This document shows, in pieces, positions 52,729 to 61,679 of a stretch of 64,000 nucleotides of DNA (positions are counted from its first letter, which is position 1; every line of letters begins with the position of its first letter). Position numbers and translations under genes: made by a program. Below the pieces are notes generated by a model. That model ran no database searches. It saw only the letters and a list, made by a program, of their open reading frames with translations, and was not told the origin of the DNA. The DNA is from Methanoculleus caldifontis (GTDB lineage: Archaea; Halobacteriota; Methanomicrobia; Methanomicrobiales; Methanoculleaceae), in assembly GCF_032842345.1 (NCBI RefSeq), contig NZ_WBKO01000001.1:1-64000 (forward strand), written 5' to 3'.

Positions 52729-53776
52729 CCGGGTCTCGCTCAACTTAGGCTCGTTCCGCTTGAAGGACGTCAGCCTCACGATCGGTAAGGGCGACTACTA
52801 CTTCGTCGTCGGACCGTCCGGTGCGGGAAAGACGGTCCTCCTCGAGGCGATCGCCGGCCTTCATTCGCCCGAGCACGGCCGCGTCCTCCTCCGGGGCGAG
52901 GAGATCACCGCGCTCCCGCCGGAGAGACGGGGGGTCGCCCTCGTCTACCAGGACTACTCGCTCTTCCCGAACATGACGGTCAGCGACAACGTCTCCTACG
53001 GCCTCCGGGTCAGGGGGATGCGGAAGGCGGAGGCCAGGAGTGGGGTCGCCGGCCTCCTCGAACGGTTCGGGATCGCCCATCTCGCTGACCGCTACCCGGG
53101 CACCCTCTCCGGCGGGGAGCAGCAGCGGGTGGCGCTCGCGAGGGCCGTCGCGGTGAAACCAGACATCCTCCTCCTCGACGAACCCCTCTCGGCCCTCGAC
53201 CCGGTCACGCAGGAGAAGTTCATCGAGGACCTCCGGCGCCTCCACCGGGAGGAGGGGCTCACCATCGTCCAGGTGAGCCACTCGCGCCGGGAAGCCCACC
53301 TCCTCGCCACCCGGGTGGCGGTGATCATCGACGGGGCCCTCGTGGACGAAGGAGAGGCCGGCGTCGTGCTGAACGCGCCCAAGAGCCGCGAGGTCGCCTC
53401 GTTCGTCGGGGTCGAGAACATCCTCGACGGGAGAGTGACGGCAAACGAGGACGGGCTCGCGACAGTGGATGCCGGGGGACGGACGTTCGAGGCGGTGACG
53501 GAGGCAGCCGCGGGCGAGAAGATCACCCTCTGCATCCGGGCCGACGACGTCGTCATCGCCGTCGGTGGCGAACGCCGCTCCAGCGCCCGGAACACGATGG
53601 CCGGGACGGTCGTCTCGGTCGCAGAGAACGGCCCCGTCGCCGAGGTGAAGGTGGACAGCGGCGTCGTCCTGACCGCGGTCCTGACCCGGCGGTCGGTGCG
53701 CGACCTCGCGCTCGCGCCGGGCACCCCCGTGACCCTCTCGGTCAAGGCGACGGCGATCCACGTCATCCGCGGGTGA
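52715..53776 (+). CDS. wtpC: tungstate/molybdate ABC transporter, ATP-binding protein
   Basis: 353 aa. Walker A GPSGAGKT, Q-loop VYQDYSLFPNMTV, signature LSGGEQQRVALARA, Walker B ILLLDEPLSAL, and H-loop VSHSRREAHLLA. The C-terminal ~110 residues form a TOBE/Mop-type domain, which in molybdate transporters binds the oxyanion and can inhibit transport. Third gene of the wtpABC operon. Confidence 0.95.
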   Translation: MIAFDRVSLNLGSFRLKDVSLTIGKGDYYFVVGPSGAGKTVLLEAIAGLHSPEHGRVLLRGEEITALPPERRGVALVYQDYSLFPNMTVSDNVSYGLRVRGMRKAEARSGVAGLLERFGIAHLADRYPGTLSGGEQQRVALARAVAVKPDILLLDEPLSALDPVTQEKFIEDLRRLHREEGLTIVQVSHSRREAHLLATRVAVIIDGALVDEGEAGVVLNAPKSREVASFVGVENILDGRVTANEDGLATVDAGGRTFEAVTEAAAGEKITLCIRADDVVIAVGGERRSSARNTMAGTVVSVAENGPVAEVKVDSGVVLTAVLTRRSVRDLALAPGTPVTLSVKATAIHVIRG

Positions 53777-53782
53777 GCGGGC

Positions 53783-54037
53783 TCACCCGTTCTTTTGTTT
53801 CAGCGAGAGGAGCAGGCCGATGAGAGCGGCCGTGACGGCGTTCGCCGCGATGATGGCCGGGTCCGCCCTCACCACGCCGTAGGCGAGCCAGAGCAGGACG
53901 CCGGCAAGGAAGACGACGAGCATCAGGAGCGAGAGGTCGGCGGTCGAGCCCGTGCGCCAGGCTCTCGCGACCTGCGGCGCGAACGAGAGCGTCGTGAGCG
54001 AGCCGGCGACGAGGCCGAGGACGGTGACGGTGTCCAT
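53783..54037 (-). CDS. SemiSWEET / PQ-loop small transporter
   Basis: 84 aa from the ATG at 54037. Three membrane helices with the PQ-loop motif SFAPQVARAWRTGSTADLSL. SemiSWEETs dimerise and move sugars in bacteria; other PQ-loop proteins differ, so substrate is unknown. It lies on the opposite strand immediately after wtpC (6 bp between stops). Confidence 0.85.
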   Translation of the reverse strand: MDTVTVLGLVAGSLTTLSFAPQVARAWRTGSTADLSLLMLVVFLAGVLLWLAYGVVRADPAIIAANAVTAALIGLLLSLKQKNG

Positions 54038-54253
54038 GAGTATCCTCTCAGGTCTCCCGCCGAATGAGATAAACCCTGGCCGGGCCGCAGCACAACGCTC
54101 ACCCGGCCCCCGTTTCACTGTTGCCCTGCCCGGAGCACCGGCATACGAGCGCTGCCGGTTGCAAGCCTCCTTACCCACCTATGCAAGCGAAGAAGAACGC
54201 CGTTGTCTCATGCTCCGATCCGTCGCACTTCGCACCTGATGGTGCTTATGCTC

Positions 54254-54334
54254 GCTTCGCGCCTTCGCGGCTTCGCGTGAGGTAGAGTGAAGGGCAGCCG
54301 CTAAGTCTCACGCGAAGCCGCGAGGAACGCGAAG
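54254..54334. repeat. inverted GCGAAG element between SemiSWEET and MOT1 genes
   Basis: GCTTCGCGCCTTCGCGGCTT with CGCGTGAG (54254-54281) faces CTCACGCGAAGCCGCGAGGA then ACGCGAAG (54307-54334). The two arms are near-perfect complements with a loop of 25 bases, the same family as 35687-35756, 48431-48508 and 49029-49055. Confidence 0.8.
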
Positions 54335-54341
54335 GACAGGG

Positions 54342-55475
54342 TCAGGGCCCGGTCCGCTGCCTTCCCACCCGCCGTTCCAGCGCATAGGCAAGGACCATCC
54401 CGACGATGAACGCGACGCTGAGGCCGATCGCGAGGGTGAGGACGGCGATGGCCCCCGTGACCAGGTATGAGTCAGTCTTCACGCTGTGCTTCGCGAGCTC
54501 GAGCGCCACGAAGACCAGGAGCGCCCCAAAGACCCCGAGCGGGATGAGCGTCAGGACCTCCGGCGGGGCGAAGGCGACGGCGAAGACGAAGATGAAGAGG
54601 CCGGCGACGATGTTCGCCCCGCCGGTCCTCGCCCCGAACCGGTACATGGCGGCGAGCCCCCCGGCGCCGTGGCACATCGGAAACCCGCCGAGCGGCGTCG
54701 ATACCAGGTTCATAGCGCCGATGGTCCGCGAAAGCCTGTCGGGGTCGACGCCCTTCTTCGGGAAGAGGTCGTAGGTGAGGAGCGACGTGGCGAGGACGGC
54801 GTTCGCGAGCGTGAGCGGGATCTGCGGGAGGACGAGGTCCCAGGTTCCGGCGATAAAGTCTACGGGCATCGGGACGACGAGAGCGGGGAGAGGCATCAGG
54901 TGGAGCGGCGGCATCCCCTGCACGGCGATCCCGACACCAAGCCCGATGATGAGGACCAGGAGAGCGGAGACGTCGGGGGTCCGGGTCCGTTGCGACAAAA
55001 CGAAGAAGGCGAGGATGATCCCGATGGATATAGCAGCAAAGAGGATGTCAACGAGGACGTAATCGAGCGAAGTCTTCAGGAGGAGGAGCGCGAGCCCTGC
55101 CTGGACGCCGCGGATGACGCACCTCGGGATCCGCTCCCCAAGCCAGGCCATGCCGCCGACGAGGCCGATGATGAGGAAGAGCGCCCCGACGACGAGGCCT
55201 GAGGCCACGATCTCGCCGGCACAGAGGCCTTCGGCGATGACGACGGCCCCGATCGCCTTCATCGGCTCCACGGGGATCGGGAGGCGGTAGTAGAACCCGG
55301 CGATGACGAACCAGGCAGCGAGGAAGAGGAAGAAGTGGCTGACGTTCACATCCGGGCAGACGATGGCGACGCCGAGCAGGATGGGGAAGATGGTCCCGAA
55401 GTCACCGACGGCCCCGGCGACCTCTTCAAGGGTTATCCGGATACCACGCTCCTCCGTCCCGAGCCTCTCCCCCAT
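54342..55475 (-). CDS. MOT1-type molybdate (sulfate) transporter
   Basis: 377 aa with 10-12 membrane segments. Signature sequences VGDFGTIFPILLGVAI, PIPVEPMKAIGAVVIAEGL and GGFPMCHGAGGLAAMYRFGA match the MOT1 branch of the SulP superfamily, molybdate carriers in plants and some prokaryotes. Located between two ABC oxyanion operons, which strengthens a Mo/W role. The ~260 bases between its start and tupA hold few signals apart from the palindrome at 55734. Confidence 0.9.
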   Translation of the reverse strand: MGERLGTEERGIRITLEEVAGAVGDFGTIFPILLGVAIVCPDVNVSHFFLFLAAWFVIAGFYYRLPIPVEPMKAIGAVVIAEGLCAGEIVASGLVVGALFLIIGLVGGMAWLGERIPRCVIRGVQAGLALLLLKTSLDYVLVDILFAAISIGIILAFFVLSQRTRTPDVSALLVLIIGLGVGIAVQGMPPLHLMPLPALVVPMPVDFIAGTWDLVLPQIPLTLANAVLATSLLTYDLFPKKGVDPDRLSRTIGAMNLVSTPLGGFPMCHGAGGLAAMYRFGARTGGANIVAGLFIFVFAVAFAPPEVLTLIPLGVFGALLVFVALELAKHSVKTDSYLVTGAIAVLTLAIGLSVAFIVGMVLAYALERRVGRQRTGP

Positions 55476-55806
55476 AATCGTTCAGTCATTGTCGCCTCCT
55501 CCTTTTGGGGGTTGCGGAATGTTCCTGCGTTAATCAGAAGAGCTTACAGCGCTCGCCCGCGAGACTGCAGTGCCCGGGGAATCTCCGCGCCGATGGCCTT
55601 TGCGATCTGCTATCGGGGGCAGACGGCCCTCTTCGTCGAAGCGGAGGGCAACGCGGTGTCGTGATCGGGTGAGGGGAGCCGCCCCCCCGGCACTCCAGCG
55701 GAGGTAAACTTACCAACACCCCAACGGAAAACAAGTTAACTTAATACTATTGATACACGTGCAAATGCAATGGATTTAATTCGCAGGTCGGGCTACCATA
55801 CTGGGT
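55476..55806. other. divergent region between MOT1 and tupA
   Basis: 331 bases with no convincing gene. The near-palindrome GGTAAACTTACC at 55702-55713 and AGTTAACT at 55734-55741, followed by TTAATACTATT, are the only clear signals; the latter likely belongs to the tupA promoter. Confidence 0.5.
55734..55741. promoter_or_regulatory. AGTTAACT palindrome upstream of tupA
   Basis: AAGTTAACTT (55733-55742) is a perfect palindrome 65 bases before the tupA ATG and directly adjoins a TATA-like TTAATAC. It shares AGTTAACTTAA with the wtpA upstream region at 50673. Confidence 0.5.
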
Positions 55807-56733
55807 ATGATAAGACGAACCCTTTTTGCCGTTGCGGCCCTCATGGTCGCCCTCATACTCATCTGCGGCTGCACCGGGACAACAACCGACCAGCCTCCCG
55901 CAGAGAAGCAGCAGCTCCGTATCGCCACGACGACGAGCCTCTACGACACCAAGCTCCTCGACCACCTCACCCCGATCTTCGAGAAGCAGTACAACGCCGA
56001 AGTCCTGATCGTTTCCGCCGGGACCGGCAAGGCGCTCGAGTACGGGCAGCGTGGCGACGTGGACGTCATGATGGTCCACGACCGTGCGCGTGAAGACACC
56101 TTCCTCGCCGATGGCTACGGGGCCGACCGGCGCGTATTCGCCTACAACTACTTCGTCCTCGTCGGGCCCGGGTCCGACCCGGCAGGGGTCGCGAACATGA
56201 CCCCCGAAGCGGCCTTCACCGCCATCCGCGAGAAGGGCATGGCCGGCGACGCGAACGTGATCTTCGTCTCGCGCGGCGACGCCTCGGGCACGCACTCTAA
56301 AGAGCAGGCCATCTGGAAGGCTGCCGGGTTCAACTACACCACACAGATCAAGGGCTCCGGCGACTGGTACCGGGAGGCCGGGACGGGCATGGGCGCGACC
56401 CTTGAGATGGCAAACGAGAAAGAGGCCTACACCCTCTCCGACATCGGGACCTACCTCGCCTACAAGGGCAACCTCGACCTCGTGACGATCGTGGACGAGG
56501 GCGAGATCCTCCTCAACGTCTACTCCGCGATGCAGATCAACCAGGAGAAGTTCCCCGATATCAACAGTACCGTCGCAAAGGACTGGGTCAACTTCCTGAT
56601 CTCCGACGATGTCCAGAAAGAGATCGCCTCCTTCGGCGTCGACCGGTACGGCCAGCCGCTCTTCTACGCCGCAAAGGACGACTGGGCGAAGATCGGCGTG
56701 ACCGAGGCTGAAGTGAAGGACCCGGTCGCCTGA
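55807..56733 (+). CDS. tupA: tungstate ABC transporter, substrate-binding protein
   Basis: 308-aa lipoprotein, lipobox LILICGC with C22. The TupA hallmark TTTS appears in RIATTTSLYDTKLLDHLTPI, and the oxyanion-contacting VSRGDASGTHSKEQAIW follows. TupA proteins bind tungstate very selectively. First gene of tupABC. Confidence 0.95.
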   Translation: MIRRTLFAVAALMVALILICGCTGTTTDQPPAEKQQLRIATTTSLYDTKLLDHLTPIFEKQYNAEVLIVSAGTGKALEYGQRGDVDVMMVHDRAREDTFLADGYGADRRVFAYNYFVLVGPGSDPAGVANMTPEAAFTAIREKGMAGDANVIFVSRGDASGTHSKEQAIWKAAGFNYTTQIKGSGDWYREAGTGMGATLEMANEKEAYTLSDIGTYLAYKGNLDLVTIVDEGEILLNVYSAMQINQEKFPDINSTVAKDWVNFLISDDVQKEIASFGVDRYGQPLFYAAKDDWAKIGVTEAEVKDPVA

Positions 56734-56789
56734 TCCGGCCTAAATTCCCACCCCATTTTGCCTCCGGCAGACCACAATAGGTGCAGAGC

Positions 56790-57491
56790 ATGTACGAGAT
56801 TGTCGAGGGATTTCTGGAGGCGGTCCGGCTCATCGTCACGCTCGATGCCGACGTGATGGGGATCGCCGTGCGGAGCATCATTATCTCGCTCACGGCGACG
56901 ATCCTCGCCGGCCTGATCGCCGTTCCGCTCGGCGCCGCGATCTACTTCGGGACGTTCCCCGGCAGAAAGAGCCTGATCAACCTGATCCAGACACTCTACT
57001 CCCTGCCGACGGTCGTCGTCGGGCTCCTCATATTCCTGCTCATATCCCGGGTCGGGCCGTTCGGATTCCTGCGGCTCCTCTTCACCCCGACCGCCATGGT
57101 CATCGCGCAGACGGTCCTCGTCCTCCCGATCATGACCGGCCTCACGATCTCGGCGCTCTCCGGTGTCGACCCGGTCATCCGCGACACTCTCCGGTCGCTC
57201 GGCGCGACCCGTCTCCAGTTCCTCGTCAACGTCATGAAGGAGGCGCGGTTTGCCCTTCTCGCCGCCGTCGCGATCGGGTTCGGGCGGGCGATCTCCGAGG
57301 TCGGTGCGGCGATCCTGGTCGGCGGCAACATCATGGCATCGTCGTTCGCGAGCTCGACCCGGGTCCTGACGACCGCGATATCGCTGGAGACCTCGATGGG
57401 CAACATCTCTTCGTCGATCGCGCTCGGGATCATCCTCCTCGTCATCGCCCTCGCCGTCAACCTCGTCATCACCACGATCCAGCACAGGTAG
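56790..57491 (+). CDS. tupB: tungstate ABC transporter, permease
   Basis: 233 aa from the ATG at 56790 (a GTG three codons earlier is possible). About six membrane helices. The coupling loop has DPVIRDTLRSLGATRLQFLV then FGRAISEVGAAILVGGN, typical of TupB. It is separated from tupC by 5 bp. Confidence 0.94.
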   Translation: MYEIVEGFLEAVRLIVTLDADVMGIAVRSIIISLTATILAGLIAVPLGAAIYFGTFPGRKSLINLIQTLYSLPTVVVGLLIFLLISRVGPFGFLRLLFTPTAMVIAQTVLVLPIMTGLTISALSGVDPVIRDTLRSLGATRLQFLVNVMKEARFALLAAVAIGFGRAISEVGAAILVGGNIMASSFASSTRVLTTAISLETSMGNISSSIALGIILLVIALAVNLVITTIQHR

Positions 57492-57496
57492 AACCC

Positions 57497-58573
57497 ATGA
57501 TTGAACTTGAAGGCGTGAGAAAAGAGTTCGACGGCAGGAGCGTGCTTGCCGGCGTCACCGGCCGGGTCGAGCGGGGAGAGATCTTTGCCGTCATCGGGCC
57601 GAGCGGCGCCGGGAAGTCGACCCTGCTCCGCCTCATCGACCTCCTCGACACCCCGACGGGCGGGACGATCCGGATCGAAGGCACCGATATCCACGGGGAG
57701 CAGGCAAGAAGCCTCACCATCCGCCGGATGATGGGGATGGTCTTTCAGAAGCCGGCGGTCTTCAACACGACGGTCGCGGAGAACGTCGCCGTCGGGCTCC
57801 GGTTCCGGGGAGCGAGGGAGGCCACGATCCGCGAGAAGGTCGAGGAAGCCCTCGAGATGGTCGGGCTTGCCGGCTACGGGGAGCGGCGGGCCAGGACGCT
57901 CTCGGGCGGGGAGATGCAGCGGGTAGCTCTTGCCCGGGCGATGGTGATCGAGCCCGCGATCCTCTTGATGGACGAGCCGACGGCGAACCTCGACCCGGTC
58001 TCGGTGGCGACGATCGAGGACCTGGTCATCCGGATCAACCGCGACCTCGGCACGACGATCATTTTCTCCACCCACGACATGTATCAGGGGCAGCGGCTCG
58101 CCCACCGGATCGGCGTCCTGATGAACGGTCTCTTCGCACAGGTGGGGACGCCGCGGGAGGTCTTCACCCTCCCGGGAAGCCGGGACGTCGCCCGGTTCGT
58201 CGGGACCGAGAACATCGTCGACGGGGTCGTCGTCACCGAGAACGGCACCAACGCGGTCGATGCCGGCGGCGTCCGGGTGAGGGTTGCTGCGCCGTTCAGG
58301 CCGGGGGAGAGGGTCTCCCTCTGCATCAGGTCCGAGGACCTCCGGATCGCCCCGGCGGTCCGGGGGGGGAGAGTCTTTGACGGAAACATCCTCCCCGGCA
58401 CCGTGACCTCCATCGTCCCCCGCGGCCCGTTCAGCAGGGTGACGGTCGATTGCGGTTTCCCGCTCTCGGCCGTCCTCGCCTGGAAGAAGGTGGACGACCT
58501 CGGCCTCCGGGAGGGGAGCCGGGTTGTGGTCTCGTTCTCGGCGGAGGCGGCCCACGCCGTCCGGCAGGGCTGA
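57497..58573 (+). CDS. tupC: tungstate ABC transporter, ATP-binding protein
   Basis: 358 aa. Walker A GPSGAGKSTLLRL, Q-loop VFQKPAVFNTTVAENV, signature LSGGEMQRVALARAMVIEP, Walker B ILLMDEPTANLDP, H-loop STHDMYQGQRLAH. The C-terminal ~120 residues form a TOBE-like domain similar to the one in wtpC, which is unusual among plain TupC proteins and hints at oxyanion sensing. Ends the operon. Confidence 0.94.
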   Translation: MIELEGVRKEFDGRSVLAGVTGRVERGEIFAVIGPSGAGKSTLLRLIDLLDTPTGGTIRIEGTDIHGEQARSLTIRRMMGMVFQKPAVFNTTVAENVAVGLRFRGAREATIREKVEEALEMVGLAGYGERRARTLSGGEMQRVALARAMVIEPAILLMDEPTANLDPVSVATIEDLVIRINRDLGTTIIFSTHDMYQGQRLAHRIGVLMNGLFAQVGTPREVFTLPGSRDVARFVGTENIVDGVVVTENGTNAVDAGGVRVRVAAPFRPGERVSLCIRSEDLRIAPAVRGGRVFDGNILPGTVTSIVPRGPFSRVTVDCGFPLSAVLAWKKVDDLGLREGSRVVVSFSAEAAHAVRQG

Positions 58574-58738
58574 GGGCCCGTCATCCCCCGCCGGGCACCT
58601 GCACGAGCACCAACGACCGGAAAGAGGTGCGATCGCTCCCAAAGCACGCGCAGCCTGCTTCCACCTGGCCGGGGGATCGCCGCGACGAAGAACAACTGTT
58701 ATAAGCGCAAGAATAGATCCCTCAAAGAGGCCGTATTG

Positions 58739-59398
58739 ATGAACCATCGCATGATTCCACCGCTTGCATCTGTAGCGCTCATCGTGGCCTGCGCCATTGC
58801 ATGCGGCTGTGTAGCGGTCGAGGAACAGCCTGTAGCAGTCAATACAACCGTCCCTGTAGAGTCCGGATGGAACCAGGCGACAGTGGCAATCCTTGAACAA
58901 TACACGCTTACCAGGTCCAACCAGGAAGCATACGATACATTCAACGGTTCGGTGGTCTCCCAGAATCCCGCAATCCTGCTCGACTCCAACGGGGATCCCC
59001 TGTATTACCGGTACTATGTTCAGAAAAACGGCGAACCCTTTTACGCGGTTCAGGTGAGCGCGAACAAACTGCTCGGCACAACGGTGACCGCTATCAGCGA
59101 TTTCGGTTACATAGGGCAGGGCGGACCGGTGAATAGCACCATGAACGGAAGCGATTCCTGTGGTGCAGAGACAGGATTTGTCCGCGTTACCCCAATCCCC
59201 TCGTACAGCGATAAGTACACCCAATTGATGCTCGAGTCCTGGGAGGCCGGGGACACCTATGCGCAGAACGTTATGCGGGACGCGAAGAATGCCGGCATCG
59301 ACCTCTCAAAGCCGCTCTCCGATGAGGAACAGGAGATCGTCGGAGAGATCCTGTGGGAACAGGTCCGGCAACAGAGAACATTACCCCTCACACAGTAG
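58739..59398 (+). CDS. secreted lipoprotein of unknown function
   Basis: 219 aa from the ATG at 58739. Lipobox VACAIACGC near residue 23. The mature part has TRSNQEAYDTFNGSVVSQNP and DPLYYRYYVQKNGEPFYAVQ then GTTVTAISDFGYIGQGG and NVMRDAKNAGIDLSKPLSDE near the end. It could be a surface binding protein, but I recognise no family. Base composition is less GC-rich than its neighbours. It stands between tupC and a convergent ATPase gene. Confidence 0.72.
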   Translation: MNHRMIPPLASVALIVACAIACGCVAVEEQPVAVNTTVPVESGWNQATVAILEQYTLTRSNQEAYDTFNGSVVSQNPAILLDSNGDPLYYRYYVQKNGEPFYAVQVSANKLLGTTVTAISDFGYIGQGGPVNSTMNGSDSCGAETGFVRVTPIPSYSDKYTQLMLESWEAGDTYAQNVMRDAKNAGIDLSKPLSDEEQEIVGEILWEQVRQQRTLPLTQ

Positions 59399-59418
59399 CA
59401 CCCGCGAAGGGCGCAGGC

Positions 59419-60795
59419 TCACTCGTCCTCCGCCAGGTGCTCCCGCACCTCGGCAAGATACACATCCAGCCGCCGCCGGAACTCCCCGCGGTCGAGCGCC
59501 CGCGCCTCATGGCCGGCGAGGAGGAGAATCCGGTCGGCCTGCGCGATCAGGATATCGAGCGACGAGGCGGCAAAGAGGAGCGCCGTCTCGCCGAGCGCCT
59601 CCCGCCGGGTCGCGAGCAACGTCGCCAGCGGCGTCACCTCCCCGCTCTGGAGGCAGCCCGGCACCAGGAGGTTCGTCGCCGACCGGTCCTCGTCGAGGAG
59701 GAGGAGCGGCGCCGAGGCCCTGACCGCGGCCTGGAACTCCTGCGCCATCACGAGCGAGCCGCTCCCCCGGCCGAAGGCCGCCCGGGGGGTGCCCGCAAGC
59801 CCCGGCGGGAGGCTCTTGAAGAAGAGGCTGACGTCCGCCCCGGCGAGGTCCCGCTCCCCCGCCTCGGCCCGGGCGACCCCGTCGACGCTGACGAGGAGTT
59901 CCCGCCCGTCCCCGGCGGCGTGGTCGTCCTGCCCCGCGACGATCGCGTGGAGGAAGGTGCTCTTCCCCTCGGCGTTCGAGCCCGCGACCGCGAAGGCCTC
60001 CCGCCGCCGGATGCCGAGGCCTGTTGCGACCCTCCCGCTCCCGGCGAGCTCAACCTCGACCGGGTCGAGGTCCGCAGGACAGCGGAAGGGGATATGAACC
60101 CCCTCCTTGGGGCCCGCGATCCGGGGGTGGCACCGGAACGGGGTGAAGGTGCGGGCCGGCCGGGTCCCGTCGGCGACGAACGCGACGAGCCCCAGCCCGG
60201 GCAGGGCGCACCGGAGGGCCTTCTGGTCGACGGAGAGGTCACGCGCCGCAACAAGGGTCCGCTCCGGCACCCGGCGCACGACCCGGTCGAGCCCCTCAAT
60301 AAGAGCGCTGAAGCGATCCATAACCTCCCCGACCGCGCCGGGGGTCGGGGGGCCGGGGTAGGGGAGGGCGCCCCTGATGACCAGCCGGAGGCTATCGCCG
60401 TCGATCCGGTTCCCGTCGTCGGGCCGCCAGAGATCGGTCCCGACGGCGCTCCTTGAGGCGACCAGCGTGACCGGCTCGACGTTCGGGAGACAGTGGCGGG
60501 GGTGCTCCGTCCCGGCCCCCGCTATCGGACCGAGGTCCCGCTCGCCGGGGACCGCCGCCTTGATCGCCTCGATCAGCACCCCGGCGGCCCCGTCGGCACC
60601 CGGACCGGACGCGCCCGACGGAGCCGCGAGCAGGAGGGGGAGGCTGAACCGGAGCGCCGTCGTATCGAGCGACCGGACGAGGTAGGTGTTGACGAGGTCC
60701 CGCATAGCACCCCGGTCGATGCGTGCCCGGCCGTCCCCGATCCCCGCGACGATCCGGTGAACCTGCCCCTGCCAGGAGCCCTCCGTTCCGCTCAT
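59419..60795 (-). CDS. ABC-class ATPase of the COG3044 type
   Basis: 458 aa. Walker A reads AVAGSNAEGKSTFLHAIVAG, and a Walker B-like PLLLLDEDRSATNLL follows near residue 370. The C-terminal stretch TALLFAASSLDILIAQADRI and the N-terminal NTYLVRSLDTTALRFSLPLL are unlike transporter ATPases, and no permease is adjacent. COG3044-like proteins are predicted ABC-class ATPases of unknown role. Convergent with the lipoprotein gene. Confidence 0.8.
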   Translation of the reverse strand: MSGTEGSWQGQVHRIVAGIGDGRARIDRGAMRDLVNTYLVRSLDTTALRFSLPLLLAAPSGASGPGADGAAGVLIEAIKAAVPGERDLGPIAGAGTEHPRHCLPNVEPVTLVASRSAVGTDLWRPDDGNRIDGDSLRLVIRGALPYPGPPTPGAVGEVMDRFSALIEGLDRVVRRVPERTLVAARDLSVDQKALRCALPGLGLVAFVADGTRPARTFTPFRCHPRIAGPKEGVHIPFRCPADLDPVEVELAGSGRVATGLGIRRREAFAVAGSNAEGKSTFLHAIVAGQDDHAAGDGRELLVSVDGVARAEAGERDLAGADVSLFFKSLPPGLAGTPRAAFGRGSGSLVMAQEFQAAVRASAPLLLLDEDRSATNLLVPGCLQSGEVTPLATLLATRREALGETALLFAASSLDILIAQADRILLLAGHEARALDRGEFRRRLDVYLAEVREHLAEDE

Positions 60796-60891
60796 GCCCG
60801 CTCATCAGGTGATGGTATCCCCGAGCCCAAGGGCTTTGCGCACGACCGGTCGCCGTGCTCTTAAATACCCGCACCGACCACCATTTCTACA

Positions 60892-61677
60892 ATGGAACTG
60901 ACGGTCCTCGCGAGCGGGAGCAAAGGAAACTGCGCCTACCTCAAGGGGGAGCGGGGTGCGCTCCTCGTCGACGCGGGGCTCTCCGCACGCGAGATCCTTC
61001 GCCGCCTCTCGGACGCCGGCGCCGACGCATCCCTCATCGAAGGGATCCTGGTCACCCACGAGCATATCGACCACATCCGGGGCGCCGACGTCCTGGCAAG
61101 GAAACTCCGCATTCCCGTCTACGCGACCGGCGGCACGCTTGCGGAGTTCTCGGATAAGTGCGGGACGGCGCAGGCGGAGCTCCGCCGGTGCAGGTGCGGC
61201 GAGCCTTTCTCCGTCGGCGACTTCTCGGTCGAGGCCTTTGCCGCCTCCCACGACGCCCGCGAGCCCTGCGGGTTCTCTATCACCGAAGGCGACCTCCGGG
61301 TCGGCTGCTGCACCGACACCGGCACCGTCACCACGACCATCTTCGACCGGCTCGCCTCCTGCGACGCCGTCCTCCTCGAGAGCAACCACTGCCCGAAGAT
61401 GCTCGAGGAAGGGCCGTATCCCGCCTACCTCAAGAGCAGGATCCGCTCAAAGCACGGCCACCTCTCGAACCCCGACGCCGCCCGGTGCCTCCAGGCGCTC
61501 GCCGGCAAGGTCCACATGGCGATGCTCGCTCACTTAAGCGAGATCAACAACACTCACGAAAAAGCGCTTCTTGCCGCGCTCGAAGGGCTCGGCTTCTACT
61601 CCGACCAGGTCGCCGTCACCGTGGCGCCCCAGGACCCCGGCGCTCTGCACCCGGAGTACTGCGGCTTCCGGCTCTGA
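60892..61677 (+). CDS. metallo-beta-lactamase fold hydrolase, YycJ-like
   Basis: 261 aa. The metal motif is ILVTHEHIDHIRGADVL, and CTDTGTVTTTIFDR with LLESNHCPKMLEEGPYPAYL follows; LAHLSEINNTHEKAL closes it. The opening LTVLASGSKGNCAYLKGERG is typical of YycJ/WalJ-like exonuclease or hydrolase proteins. The bacterial homologue acts in DNA metabolism; the archaeal role is unknown. Confidence 0.88.
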   Translation: MELTVLASGSKGNCAYLKGERGALLVDAGLSAREILRRLSDAGADASLIEGILVTHEHIDHIRGADVLARKLRIPVYATGGTLAEFSDKCGTAQAELRRCRCGEPFSVGDFSVEAFAASHDAREPCGFSITEGDLRVGCCTDTGTVTTTIFDRLASCDAVLLESNHCPKMLEEGPYPAYLKSRIRSKHGHLSNPDAARCLQALAGKVHMAMLAHLSEINNTHEKALLAALEGLGFYSDQVAVTVAPQDPGALHPEYCGFRL

Positions 61678-61679
61678 CC

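Noticed and set aside
55807-58573. Phosphate (PstSCAB) or molybdate assignment for the TupABC operon
   Set aside because: The TTTS motif and the length of the binding protein match TupA, and there are two permease-like or PstB-specific features missing; tungstate transport is the better fit.
56996-59224. A 742-codon minus-strand frame across tupB, tupC and the lipoprotein gene
   Set aside because: It has no recognisable domain and is antisense to three well supported genes on the plus strand.
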